A DNA stretch of 64,000 bases from Polyporus tsugae (Eukaryota; Basidiomycota; Agaricomycetes; Polyporales; Polyporaceae): positions 2,172,501-2,236,500 of the forward strand of contig JAHRBS010000006.1 in assembly GCA_024305745.1 (NCBI GenBank). Reading direction: 5' to 3'. Numbering within the stretch: position 1 is the stretch's first letter; each line of letters starts with the position of its first letter. Both the position numbers and the translations under genes were made by a program. The notes under the pieces were generated by a model that was given only the letters and a program-made list of their open reading frames with translations, made no database searches and was not told the DNA's origin. Positions 36,730 through 48,094 of the stretch are shown here, one piece after another.

Positions 36730-36777
36730 ATCGGATATCCAGCATTCTGTATCTATCTCGACGACGTTTTCACTGGG

Positions 36778-37560
36778 GATGAATGTTGCAATTGTCCAGC
36801 ACAAGTATGCTCCTAGGACCTGGATAGGGCGATGTATATGGTATCTGTCCAGTAGTCAATGAATAGGACAAGGGGATCATGTGTTGTCACAACATACCAC
36901 AAACTTGCGGAGGAAATCAACAAACATATCTGAAGTTACTGACCCCTCGAAGATCTTCCAAGTGATAAGTCCATCCAGCGTCAGGATTGGGAGGAGGGAG
37001 TACCACTTTCCGCGCACAAAGCAAGCCCGTTGTACGCAGTGCATCCCAATGGGAGCCCAGCCTCGACGATGAGTTGATGTGCGTGCGTCCACCGCACTCT
37101 CATCTCCGAACATGAGCTGAGCGGGGTCGGTGACTAGTTGGGCCATGTAAGCCACAAATTCTGCCCGTACTTCATCATTCCTCTCCTTGGCAATCTTGGT
37201 GACGACCTTTGAGGACCAATGCATAGCTCGGAGGGTGCGAAGAACGGTGCGGATGGATATGTGAAGGAGGAACTCTTTCGCCAGGTACTCCTGGATCTCG
37301 TCAGCATAGATGGTCGGTTGTTCTTCGAGGAGAGCTCGGATGTGAGGGATGATGATTCCAGACACGCAGCAATGTCTACCAGGCTTGCGCGCGAGGGGAT
37401 TGTACGAAACCCCGTATTTGCGGTGATATTCGAGGGTAGCGTAGACGAGGCTCTTCTTGATGCCCAGTACTGAACATATCTCCTCCACAGAGCGTCCCTG
37501 CTCGAAGCATAGCACAGGGATACGATCCTTGATGTCGCGAGAGACAGAGCGTCGAGGCAT
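36778..37560 (-). pseudogene. N-terminal part of the split mariner transposase
   Basis: Starts MPRRSVSRDIKDRIPVLCFE and contains the helix-turn-helix DNA-binding region (RSVEEICSVLGIKKSLVY). The first catalytic Asp follows (LMFGDESAVDARTSTHRRGW), with GSVTSDMFVDFLRKFV before a 53-nt intron (36845-36897). The second exon reads IPYTSPYPGPRS and ILVLDNCNIH, the second catalytic Asp. The frame ends there because the 7-kb tnp2 element is inserted; the host sequence resumes at 29764. About 35 residues separate this Asp from the Glu of NPIE in the other half, which fits a Tc1-type DDE triad. An alternative upstream ATG exists at 37623. Confidence 0.93.
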
Positions 37561-37663
37561 GAAGCAGGGAGGATATTTCACAGTGACAGTACATGGAGCG
37601 TGAGGCATCGCGGCGGCACACACGCGCGCGCTTCAACAAGCGTCCTGCGTTTTGCGTTTTGCG

Positions 37664-37691
37664 TTTCCGTATCAATTCGCTCTTTGCTGTA
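37664..37691 (-). repeat. Right terminal inverted repeat of the Tc1/mariner element
   Basis: Exact inverted partner of 29283-29310, ending in the TA target dinucleotide. Just inside it, GCGTTTT is repeated three times imperfectly. Confidence 0.95.
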
Positions 37692-38738
37692 ATGACGACG
37701 GAGCGACGTCAATTTGGCGGCAAACCTCGCCATTGGCTTAGAGCGGTTGTTAATCGGAGACACTCTCGGAGTGTCGGAGCTCGTACATTCCTGAGCAACC
37801 CGTATTCTCCGCTTGTAGTTTTGTGCTCCGCCTAAAGAATCCGCCTTGCACCGCCAGCACTTTCACTGCATCCTCTCCATCATTCATATCGTTCAGGGTG
37901 TATTCCTGACCGAATCGACGCACGGAACCGCATGTCCGTATGCAGGTGAGCATAAGGTGGCAACTTAGTATCGACGTAGCTCTCTGGGTACTTATTAGCA
38001 TCCCAGTCCCGTTTAGCCGCTGACGAAGGAACTTGGAACTTGTAGAGCCATCCGTGTTCAACGACTCAGCTGCTTTGGTTGATTATCCTCGAAGGACGGG
38101 ATCATCGAAGTGGATGTCATCCGCCCCTCGCCTGATTTGGCCATTATTTGATCTTCCCCAACTGTGACACCTGTCCCGTAACCTTGCAGGCTGGACAGAA
38201 GCTTCGTTACTCCCTGGACTACCAAATTCCAACTTCACTGAGAAAATCAAGGTCACAATCGTGACGCAGCTCGTGGCAAGGCATCATAGATTTACCCATA
38301 CACGAAGAGCCCCCGGCTCGGAGTGGCGTCCAGCCTGGGAGGACCGTCGTGGGCGTTCTCATGCCGGCAAATCACTTCCCACCAACCCTTCTGAAGCACG
38401 AGGTGCTACGGATGATGTACCACAGATTTGCGGTCGGTTTTCCTCATATCAAGGATAGGCATTGGGCAGTGGTGCGTAGCGCACTGTCTTGCTTTGCCCC
38501 CGTTGTTGGTGCCGCACATCCCAGGGAACCTTGGGTTCCAGGCATTGTCATGGTGCATCCCACTCTCAAGGTTTGCGGTACAGCGGCCGATGCTGATAGA
38601 GCTGCTCGACAAGGTTTCCACGCCACTGATTCTGCCACGGTGCCCGAGTATATAGATATGTGCGGTCTCAGAGTAGTCTGACCCCGATCATCCCGCCCCC
38701 AACTTGGCAACGTCTCGACAATCTCGTCTGCGGTGGCC
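37692..38738. other. Intergenic right of the transposon block
   Basis: A 106-codon open frame near 38349-38681 (MGVLMPANHFPPTLLKH...) matches nothing I recognise and shows no exon partners. I regard the interval as non-coding. Confidence 0.5.
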
Positions 38739-40949
38739 ATGGACTCGCCTCTTTCGAATACTACCTCTCCTCCGGAGGTCACGCCTTCAAACAGGACAGC
38801 GTTGGGGATTGACCTTCTCCAGACATTCTTCGGGTTGATGTAAGTCCTCCAGCCAGTTTCACAGGGGAGTGCTGGACTCACGAAGGGGCAGTTTGTACGG
38901 GCTGAGCATTCACCAGTCGTACCGATATTTCCGGCTTTTTCCTTCGGATGCCCGATTCATTCGCATACTGGTGAGCGCCCCTCCCCTTTCGCATCTGGGT
39001 AACCCTCCCACCTCCTACTCGCAGGTCGTGCTCGTCATGTAAGGCACAGCATCTTCGATGGAATATGCAGCAGCGATCTCACGACCGTTTGTCAAGGGCA
39101 TTGGAGACTGTCCACACTGTGTTTGGCATGCATTCTTGGTGAGTGTCATGATACGTGGCGATGTTCGGCCGAGTCTTAACCAAAGCTCAGCTACTACTTG
39201 ATGGTGACCCACTTCTTCAGTCCGGTGTCCACGGGTGTCTGGTATGTCATGCGTGCTCCCTTCTTATACAAAAGCTCATAGAGACGATCCAAGGTCTTTG
39301 AACGTACGCAAATTTACTCTGTGCTTCTCGCGCTACTGGGTTGCTGGCTGAGATGCGTGCCTAGTCTATCTCTGTTGTTTCGGTAAGCATGGTGGATTTC
39401 GAGCTGGACGATTCCCATGACCTGATTGCTCCGCAGAGTTCCATAGTGCTTGTTTCCCAAATGCAAGTTGCTTCACCGCCAAATTTTGTCGTGTCAGGTC
39501 TAACGCTCTATAAATCAGGTTCTTTGCCCGACGTGTATTTCTATGTAAGTCTTGAACTTTACCAGTGTTCGTCGGTTGCTAATGCAACGCCAGTGGGTGG
39601 ATACTATCGAGTCCTGGTCGGGTTCGCGGTGGGTTCTCCTTATCTCCTACCTATAGCGACCCGGACCTATGAACCTCATCTCCCATCAGGTACTTGTGCT
39701 CATCGGAGAGATTGGTGAGTTCCCCGTCTGTGATGTATATTAATTACTATCACGCGTTTGACGCATCCACTGTCCACATCTAGTATTATCGATTGGTACG
39801 CCGTTTGTCGCCGCATATATCCTTCGATGCTGTTGGTGATTTGTGTCTTCCAGCCGCCGCATACCTATCGTGGGTCATTCTGAAGAACTAACGCATGGAC
39901 ATGGTCTCACGCATTCTCGCAGTCTCAAACACGTTGGATTGTGGAACCTAGCACAAATCCTGCGAGTTTGTGCTCCGCCGCCATCCAATGTTCGATCGTG
40001 GCTCTGAGACGAAGTTTGCACAGGATCTTGTTGTATCGGCGTTGGCATTGCCCCTCCTGGCAGATCTGCTGTTTACGAGCGCGCTCATTATCGTCCTGCG
40101 TCGTAGCCGCTTTGGTGTCAAGCGGCAAGTGTTCAACACACCAGAGTATATTCATACTGAGACTTTGTATCAGAACCGAGCCAAACGCTGACCTTTTCAC
40201 CATTTACATCGTGAATACAGGTGTGTACCGTCAACCTAGTGATCTTCCCACTTGGCTTACATTCTCACCCAGGGGTATTACACTGGTGATAGCTGCATCG
40301 TATTGCGATGTTGGTGCAACTGCTGAATACCTGCATCACAGCGTATTCAACGCGCTTGCCTTCTTCTTCGTGAGTAATCTAACAAGGTCTACTCCTCCGC
40401 AATGTATTCAGTACCGTTCAGAGCCTGGGTACAACCGCGATGACGGTGGCCGATTCCCCCTATCTCATATTCAGCACGATCGGCCTGCGTCGTACGTATC
40501 GGTAAACCGCGTGTGACTTCATATAATCAATCTCACGTCTCTCCATCCATCAGTTTATGCGATTTCATTGCTATCTGCGTGCGCACCCCTCGCTCAATTC
40601 ATCGTTACGCCCTTCACCTGATTTTCGGCCATACACAGACTAAACTGCAGAGATCCGAACCGAGGCGTCGTCATCTTTGACCCTATCTCTAACCCCAACG
40701 TTTTCCTTTTCGCGCAACAGCGCGCAGAGGCGGAGGCTTGGAACGTTCCTCAGGTGAGATCCGTGCCTCCCTGTGGCCCAGGCGTTGTACGCTCACCCAG
40801 TGTGCTGCATCCGCGACTCGTAGGTGCAGGGCGACCGAAGGCCTGCCAGCATTCAGATTGGTGTAGCGACCGAGATGGAGGGGCGAAAGTGGGACTTCGC
40901 GACGACGAGCATGAACGGGAGCAACACAGACAAGGAGGCGTACTACTAG
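38739..40949 (+). CDS. DUF6534 seven-transmembrane-type protein
   Basis: Agaricomycete multi-pass membrane protein of unknown function; the family is strongly expanded in mushrooms. It starts MDSPLSNTTSPPEVTPSNRT, then GLILYGLSIHQSYRYFRLF, FIRILVVLVMALETVHTVFG, YYLMVTHFFSPVSTGVWSLN, FFARRVFL, YRVLVGFAVLVLIGEIG, LALPLLADLLFTSALIIVLR and TEPNADLFTIYIVNTG. A cytosolic tail follows (RDPNRGVVIFDPISNPNVFL, then VQGDRRPASIQIGVATEMEG, ending NTDKEAYY). At least nine exons with introns of normal length are evident. The joints between about 39720 and 40640 could not all be placed in phase, so local decay in that part is possible. The order of helices and the DPI/NP tail fit the family well. Confidence 0.78.
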
Positions 40950-41238
40950 ACCCTCCTAAGGTTGGGGCGACTAGATAAAGCTTTGGCTTGACTTTGACCG
41001 GAGGAAATTTGATGGTATAGTATTTGTACAGTGAATGTGAAAGCCTTTGGGTTGTTCAAGTGATAGTGCGGGCAGGCATCCGTGCATCACGGGCCACATG
41101 TGGTTGTCGCATCAAATATTCCTTCATGTTTGGTTAGTCGCAAGTTGACTCTTGAATCTATGTTACAGTATACTGGAGCTCTTCTAGCACTAATTGTACA
41201 GCATTGGAATCCCATTGAAGTCCTGGTTATCATATGAT
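40950..41238. other. Intergenic between convergent genes
   Basis: Short A/T-richer spacer between the 3' ends of the DUF6534 gene and the P450; nothing recognised. Confidence 0.6.
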
Positions 41239-43396
41239 CTACTCATGGACCCCGGCGAAGTCGCCACAGCTCGCCTTTATGAGCGCCACGACCTGCTCCG
41301 ACCTCGGTTTGATGACGCATTTGAACGGCTTCGGGTGCCTGTTGCCCAAAGTAAATAAATATGCAACGCCGACGGAGAATAGAACCCGCGATTGAGACTC
41401 ACGAAACGAGCCCATCCGCCATCTTCCCTTCCAAGTGGACAGGGTTCTCGTCTTTGTCCAGCGGTGCGGTGACTGACAGCGTGTGCAGGACGGTGCTGAC
41501 GACGATGAACAGCACCGAAGTCGCGTAATGCCTCCCTGGGCAGATCCTGGTGCGAACGCGTGCCATAATCATCAAACTAGTGGTCAAAGCCTGAAAGGCT
41601 AGAATGGACCTACCGCCATCCGTATCCAAAAGCGAACGTGGCAGGGTCGCGCACATCTGGATCCAGCTCGCCGTCCTTGAGGAACCGTTCGGGAATGAAG
41701 ACGTCTGGGTCGCGATAGAAGTTCGGGTCGCACGAGATTGCCCTGACCGGATAGCCAACCCGAATGAGCGCGTTCAGAAGCAAAAACGCGATCTGTAGGC
41801 GGTCGATGCTCACCAAATGTGGGGAATAAGTGTGGAGCCTTTCGGGATGAAGTACCCGCGGTATTCATCGTCCTCCAACGAACGGTGCCGAAATCCAAGT
41901 TGGCCCACGATGCGCCACCGGAACAGCTCCTTTACGAGGCCACAGATGTATGGGAGCGACTTCATGTCCTCGAAATCTGGGAGGCGATGCGGCCCGACGA
42001 CCGCGTCGAGCTCCGCCTGTGCTTTCTTGAGCACCTGCGGGTGGCTCGCCATCGCGAGAAAGAAGGTTTGGACGGTAGACAGTGTCTTTTAACAAAGAAT
42101 CAACTTCCTCTCTGATGCGCGTCCTCATGCAGTTCTTACCGTATCTACTCCAGCTATTATCTCGTGTCAGTTCAAGACATTCCTCTCAGAGCTCGAGAGA
42201 GAGATTGTGCTTACCTGCGTATGCTGTGGCGGAAGCGCTACGGTAGATCTCTTCCTCCTCGGACACGTGGTTGCTTTCGCCATACGATTGCGGAACGTCT
42301 ACCATCAAGGAAGCCGCCATGGATGGACGGGCGGTTTCCCCCTTCTACATATGACCGCAACCTCGTGAGCATACGAGGGGTGCCTGGCAGAGACGGAGCG
42401 GGAATGTGCTTACCATAGCAGCCATTACGAACTTCCAGGGCTCCTCGACGAGCTTCCACACCACCGGCCGCCAAACGAGGCCTTCGCGCACCACTGTCGC
42501 CCAAGGGACCCATGAGGGCAGGTAGCGAAGGAATGGGAGCACCTCGAAGAGGTACTTGCCCGGCTGGAACGCCTCGGAAAAAATCGCGATCGTGTCTTCC
42601 GCCATCGTGAGGTAATCGACTGGCTCCTCGTCGACCTCGATGCCGTACACAACGCGCATGATGGAGGATCCGAATAGGCTGGGACCACGCGTCAGCCCTC
42701 GTAACAAGCAAGAGTCGGGCAACCACGTGCGGGGTCGGGCTAGGGGGGACGAAGGTAATGTGACTTACTGCCTGATGTGGTGCACGAACGCCTCCGGCTT
42801 GTCGATGAGGCGCATCACGAGACGGTGGGCCTCCAGGCGGTTGTCGGTGGTATAGTTCTGTACGGCGGTTTGGTTGAAGAACTGGTGGAAGGCACGTCTT
42901 CCTCGACGCCAGAACGACCCGTATTCCCGGAAGGCGAACGACCATTTAAACCCGGCACTGAATGGTGCTATCATTGCGCCTCAGAAAATGGCGCAGAGAA
43001 GCGTGAAGAGGATACGTACATGTCCAACATAGGGGAGGGGACTCGATCCGAATATTTCAAGGCCCTCTTCTCGAGGAGGTCCAAGGCTGCTTCTTGCGAT
43101 CCGAGGATGATCATGGGTGGCCAGCGACATCGAGATGGACTATATCACCTGAAATGAACGATCGGGATTAAATATCCGCACTGTATACAAAGAACCATGG
43201 TAGACACACCATATTTTGCGCACAGGTCATGAAAGCCAGGAGCCCCGTTGGTGGGTACGTCGAGTATATTGCCGATGAGCGGCAGTGCTGGTGGGCCAGG
43301 GGGAAGTGGCAGGGGAGAACTCCTTTTCATCCTCTGTCGGAGGACGAATACGGCGGCAGAGACGACCAGGAGTAGGAGACTGAACTGGAGCGCCAT
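41239..43396 (-). pseudogene. Cytochrome P450 with a one-base frameshift
   Basis: Microsomal P450 monooxygenase. It starts MALQFSLLLLVVSAAVFVLR (membrane anchor), with the proline hinge LPPGPPALPLIGNI. Exon 2 reads GDIVHLDVAGHP, then needs one extra base (at about 43114) to continue MIILGSQEAALDLLEKRALK; as written the frame meets TGA at once. Downstream exons are all recognisable: GSFWRRGRRAFHQFF, the I-helix region near GVDTV, KELFRW (ExxR), PERFLKDGEL, and the heme loop FAFGYG-RRICPGRH split by an intron. The final exon ends ALIKASCGDFAGVHE. Apart from the single missing base nothing is broken. It is either a very young pseudogene or an error in the sequence. The substrate is unknown. Confidence 0.88.
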
Positions 43397-44207
43397 GGGG
43401 TGAATGCCTTGGTGCCGAGGCGGTATGGATTTTAAGGAGGTTCCCTGCAAGTTTGGCAACCGGTCTCCCATGGAGTAATTTTGGCAAGGTTTGGCGTTAC
43501 AGAAGAAAGAAGGTCTATTTCCTGAAGTCATGCCCGGGTTCAAACGTTCAAGTTCTGGGATCGATCCTCAGCTGGTGGTCTCGAGTCGCGACGGACCGCC
43601 CAAGGTGCCTGTTAAGAGCCACAGTGACATCGTACGGAAGACGTGACTGGAGCACCGATACCAGAAGCGACTTGGGCCTCAGACGTCCGTGGCCGGCGAA
43701 CAGGAAACATAAAATCGTCAGTCGGGGGTGTCCGAATACTAGCACTGGCAGACTCCGACGAAGTGATCTGGCAGGGACTTACTTCGAATTCGTTATGGAT
43801 GGGATCCGCAGTTGTGTGCCTCCTTACATTAGGCAAGTAATCTGTTAGATGACACCTGGTCCGGAACTTCTTGAACGTACTTCAGTAGCCACTTGATAGT
43901 ACCGTCCGAGTCACGCCGGTACCGTTTTCTTCGAGGCTTACACGGCAGTGCCAGATTACGTAATTCGCCACAGGGCAATCTTGAACAACTTTGTCGTACT
44001 TCAAACTGGCACTGCAACGACGGTATCGATCATACAGCACTAGCACTGTCGACATACTACTAAGTCCCACGACCTTTGTTGCAAGTTTCCGTCCCGATAA
44101 AGGTCAGCTCGGAGTTGGTCTCAGGTAGCCCATGGCACATAAGTAGACTTGAACTGAATTATCACCTTGCACTCCACTGCCAGTACTTAGCTCGTCGAAG
44201 TTTCGCC
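43397..44207. other. Intergenic between divergent genes
   Basis: About 0.8 kb of probable shared promoter for the P450 (-) and the DUF4246 gene (+). No gene or repeat was recognised. Confidence 0.6.
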
Positions 44208-46019
44208 ATGATACCAGCAGACACCACGGCCCAATTCCCGACTCCTTTCGAGTTCAATTTTCGCCACCCGATCCCTCTCGTCGAGCTCCGCATGTGGAGG
44301 CTTTCGGGACAAATTCGTTCAAAGCCCAACTGGTGGAACAAAGTTCAAGATCCTGACTTAGCCGTGAAGTGGCGTAAAGAGATGGTCGAGCAGGACGATG
44401 CCATCGTGGACCGTTTCTGGGGCGGTCCCAAGCGTTTCGAATCCGATGTTATTGCCACTGGGGACAAGTGGCAGTGGCCGCGAAGCAAGATCACCGACCC
44501 CCAGCTGGACTACATCTTCGACCAGCTCCGCTATGAGGCAACTCGGTACAACGGGACTACCGGAATTTTTGTGAGGACATTCCTACCGTCATTTATCGAC
44601 CCATTAACGCTCTCGTGAAAATCCACTCAGGCAGCCGCAGTCCCCAAAGTTTACGAGTCTCGGTCGTTGATCCCCGCGACGCTCAAAGCATCTCTCCTGG
44701 GTGGTGTTTCTGTTCTGGAGTCCGTCCCAGACGAGGACAAGGATTGGCATCCCGGATCCAACAAGCAAGTCCTCGATCTCGTCCATCCTTCTATGTACTG
44801 CTTGCGCATTGACGGGTCGTACGTCAAGTCGCGCGACGACACGCCAGGCGCTGATTCTGTCACAGTCATCACGGAGGAGGAATACATGCGGCAGCGCCCT
44901 GACATGGACAGGTTTCGCAAGCCGGGGCTGGACTATGTGATTTCTCCCAAGTTCCAGTGGCTCCCGACCGACTTCCAGGTGTCAGAGAGCGGAGACGTGA
45001 AGGCGCTGTCATACATCAACAACCTCCATCCTACCCACCACCACGCCCTTTATCCAACTATCTCCTCCATCCTCTCGCGTTTTATCCCCCTCTTCGAGAA
45101 CGTCTTGGGAGACGCAATCAGCCCCGAGCCTCCGACCGCCGTTCGCCCAAAACCAAACTCGTGGTACAAGCATACATATACACAGCATCCCAGTGTACCC
45201 CGGCCATATGACGAGCCAGACCCAAACGACAGTGCCTTCATCGATGTACCGTGGTGCGGTAAATGGCCGTATGTCCCCGAACCAGTTCCCTTCCAACCAC
45301 CCTCTACTGAGGGCCGGACGACGATCTCCCTTCGCGGTCGGACGCTGCAGGTCATCGTCAAGCTCGCGAACATCGTCCTGACGCCCGCCGACAACCCATC
45401 CTACCCCGGCGGGTCCTGGCACGTCGAGGGCATGGCGAACGAGGCGATCGTCGCGACGGGCCTGTACTACTACGCCTGCGAGAACATCACCGAATCCCGC
45501 CTCGACTTCCGGGGTGCGGTCGGCAGCGAAGAGAACGGCGTGCATCTCGACTACGAGCAAAGCGACGACACGGGCTACATGCTAGTCTTCGGCCTCCAGC
45601 GGGACTCGTTCCTCAATCAGCGGTTCGGCGGCATCGTCGCCGAGGAAGGCAAGTGCATCGCGTTCCCGAACATCTACCAGCATCGCGTCGACGCCTTCGA
45701 GCTCGCGGACCCGACGAAGCCCGGCCACAGGAAAATCTTGTGCTTCTTCCTCGTAGATCCGTTCACGAAGGTCCTGTCGACGGGCGACGTGCCTCCGCAA
45801 CAAGAAGACTGGGCGACAGAGGCGTTGGGAGAGGCGCGTTCGTTGCAGCAGCTACCGCAGGAGCTCTTCGACATTGTGGCGGACTACACGCGCGAGGGGA
45901 AGGTGTCGCGCAAGGAGGCGGAGGATGTGCGGGAGCAGCTGATGACGGAGCGCTCGACGTTCGTGGTGGAGCATAACCAGGAGCTGTTCGAGGTCGAGTT
46001 CTACATGTGCGAGCATTAG
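44208..46019 (+). CDS. DUF4246 protein, putative Fe(II)/2-oxoglutarate oxygenase
   Basis: Two exons (44208-44570, 44631-46019) give 583 aa. It starts MIPADTTAQFPTPFEFNFRH and ends EVEFYMCEH. DUF4246 proteins are widespread in fungi and are thought to have a 2-oxoglutarate oxygenase fold. In support, the C-terminal half shows an HxD (HLDYEQSDD, about 45544) and a distal His/Arg pair (QHRVDAFE ... GHRKILCFFLVDP), the pattern expected for iron and co-substrate binding. The middle has the conserved YINNLHPTHH and SWHVEGMANEAIVATGLYYY blocks. The length matches the family and no lesion is visible. The substrate is unknown. Confidence 0.88.
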
Positions 46020-46549
46020 CGACGGACTTTGGATCAAAATAGGTTTCGCACCATGCATTCCCCCCAGTCTCGAATCATATTTTTGTTGTTGTATTGTATG
46101 TATTAGGAACCCTTGTGGCGAGTGGAAGTGCACACGCACCATACCGACCCAGCTGACGCCAATCCTCCCAAATTTGAGAGACGCATTAGATTCGAATATC
46201 TGGATGCCTGCGAATATTTCTCCGCGCATTTAAGGTGTGATAAGGCAGTTGCGCTTGGATTGCTGGACGAGGCAGGCGTGCAAGGCAAAATGTTCGGCGT
46301 CTCACTGAGGAAAATACCTTTGTTCAATTCGCTAAGAGGCGATTACCAGCGCGATGTCAGTGGCTTATTCTTCTTTACCATTCATAAAGGAGGTCACCTA
46401 CCTTCATTGTTCTTGATATAAGTGGACTTTGTCGATGTTGTCTCGAGAACACTATTTCAGACCCCGCAACTCGAACCAAGCGGCAACGCGCACCTCAACC
46501 ATCGACCACTATCACTGGCACCACCCCACCACCTGGACAAACTGCAGCT
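46020..46549. other. Intergenic
   Basis: A 102-codon open frame at 46113-46421 overlaps an antisense one of similar size; neither resembles a known protein. Probably the 3' end of the DUF4246 gene plus the promoter of the next gene. Confidence 0.5.
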
Positions 46550-48094
46550 ATGGAATTCCAGACCAGCTCCTCGCGAGGTCCAAACCATTCCGACACGAAC
46601 CAGGGTTGGGGAGCTAACAGTACGTCCTTCAGTGCGTTGTTTCAATGACAGGCCGACAGGCTAACCAGGAGTATCCAACGATGGTTCCACCGCGATCTCA
46701 GCCCGCTACCACGCCCTCGCCACTTCGATCGGCGCAACAGACCGTACGCCCCTCCCCGGCCCGCTCCGTCCGCGACCGTTTCTCTAACCACCAACTTACC
46801 TCCCATACCCCCCATAGCGCTCCAAGCCGCGGTACTAGCTGGGTACCGCGCGAATGAGCCACTCGGACCCTACGCGACCTACACAGCGCAGCAGCTCATT
46901 GTGGCGCAGAACGAGCAGATCAAGCAGTGCGTCGCGGAGTCCGCGGACCTCAGGAACGAGATGGCGGCGAGCACGCGACGTGTGGACATGATGCACTATC
47001 TCCTGGGCTCGGCCAGCAGGAAGATCGAGGAACTCCAGCGGCGCGACGGTCTTGGCCTGAGTGCGTCGATGTCGATGCAGACACCGGGAGAGACGTTCGT
47101 GTTTCAGGGAACGAGGTTCCTGGAGAGCATGGATATCGAGGAGAGGGTAGGTAAGCTCGTCGCGGAGGTGGGGAGAGAGAGTCAGGCTCGGGTTGAGAAG
47201 TTGGTGAGAAAGTTACAGGGTCGGATTGACCAGGCAGTGGCGGGTGATGGAGAGCGGTTTGTGTTGGTCAAGCGCGAGATGGAGAGCATCGAGGGGGACA
47301 TGGAGAAGCGACTCGTGGACGGGCTGACGCAGGTGGAGGAGGACATTCGCGTCCACCTCGTGGATGCTATCCGATTGTCGGAAGAGAAGGCGGAGAGGTG
47401 GTACGGCAAGAAGTTCGAGGAGCTCGAGAGCAAGCTCGTGACAGTCGAAAAATGGGTTGAATGGGTGCAGAGGAAAGTAAACGATCTGGAGGACCAAACG
47501 GAGAGGGTCAAGAACAACGTCGATGGCATGGAGCACAAGATTGACGCAAAGATAAAGAGTCTTACGATGAAAATCGAGGATACTGAAGCCGATACCCAGC
47601 TTGACGCCAACGAGCCAGACGTGAAGATCAGGGAGCACGTCCTGAAAGTCAAGACGGAGCTCAAGGATAGCATCAACAAGTTGGAGAAACTATTCCTTGA
47701 TAGCATGTCTAGGACCGAATCTTCCTTCCGACCTCGACTAGATTCGGGTGCGTCGAACCAACTCCAATCCACCATCGGCACAGGCGCAAACGGGTCAGTG
47801 GTAGTAAGGCTCGAGGACAACGAGCAAATCCGCCAGGAGAACGAGCAGACGAACAGCCGGATCGACAGTCTCGAGAATCGACTCAACCAACTTGACACGC
47901 GACTCGTGTTGAAGATCGTCGCGATAGAGCGTTGGATCACAAGGGTAGGTTTTGAAGTGTTGCTCTGTGCGTCGCCTTGGTTGACCGTCAGCCTCATAGC
48001 GCGAGAACAGCCAGCGTGGAGACGGTTCCAACCTTGGGTTCATGGATGTGCCTTGCCTGGACGGGTCCCTCCCAAGAGACTAGCGCCTCAATGA
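46550..48094 (+). CDS. Long coiled-coil protein, function unknown
   Basis: Predicted exons 46550-46619, 46652-46777, 46818-47944 and a short last exon ending at 48094. The first three sum to 441 codons in phase. The N-terminus (MEFQTSSSRGPNHSDTNQGW; MVPPRSQPATTPSPLRSAQQ) is Ser/Pro/Gln-rich. From AQNEQIKQCVAESADLRNEM on, nearly the whole protein is heptad-rich coiled coil (VGKLVAEVGRESQARVEKLV, RQENEQTNSRIDSLENRLNQ), with repeated short E/K/V units. I do not recognise a family; it could be a structural or tethering protein. Two introns are very short (32 and 40 nt) and one has a weak GTTTCT donor, so the start region is uncertain. The coiled-coil exon itself is secure. Confidence 0.65.

Larger units (their letters stand above)
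29772..36777 (-). mobile_element. 7.0-kb tnp2 (CACTA/CMC-type) transposon nested in the mariner element
   Basis: Flanked on both sides by GATGAAT (29765-29771 and 36778-36784), a 7-bp target-site duplication. The ends are imperfect inverted repeats: CCCAGTCAAAACACCTTCGA on the left and CCCAGTGAAAACGTCGTCGA on the right, about 18 of 22 matching. It carries two genes on the minus strand: the tnp2 transposase (32983-36327) followed by an accessory gene (30179-32628). Both have frame lesions, so this copy is probably not autonomous. A 7-bp duplication is longer than the 2-3 bp usual for CACTA elements, so the subgroup (for example a basidiomycete lineage of CMC elements) should be left open. Confidence 0.9.
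29283..37691 (-). mobile_element. Tc1/mariner-type DNA transposon, split by a nested element
   Basis: The left end (29283-29310) and right end (37664-37691) are perfect 28-nt inverted copies counting the flanking TA. They begin TA then CAGCAAAGAGCGAATTGA. TA target duplications are typical of Tc1/mariner elements. The transposase is encoded on the minus strand, with its N-terminal part at 36778-37560 and its C-terminal part at 29480-29764. Removing the nested element (29772-36777) and one target-site copy leaves an element of about 1.4 kb, a normal size for the group. Perfect terminal repeats suggest recent arrival. Confidence 0.93.

Noticed and set aside
29772..36777. Treating the two genes of the tnp2 element as host genes
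   Set aside because: Both lie inside a segment bounded by matching inverted ends and a target duplication, and one is a clear transposase.
38349..38681. Open frame MGVLMPANHFPPTLLKH...
   Set aside because: No recognisable domain, no exon partners and no promoter cue; kept as intergenic.
47182..47997. 271-codon antisense frame opposite the coiled-coil gene
   Set aside because: The serine/leucine-rich pattern is the complement of the E/K-rich coiled-coil codons.
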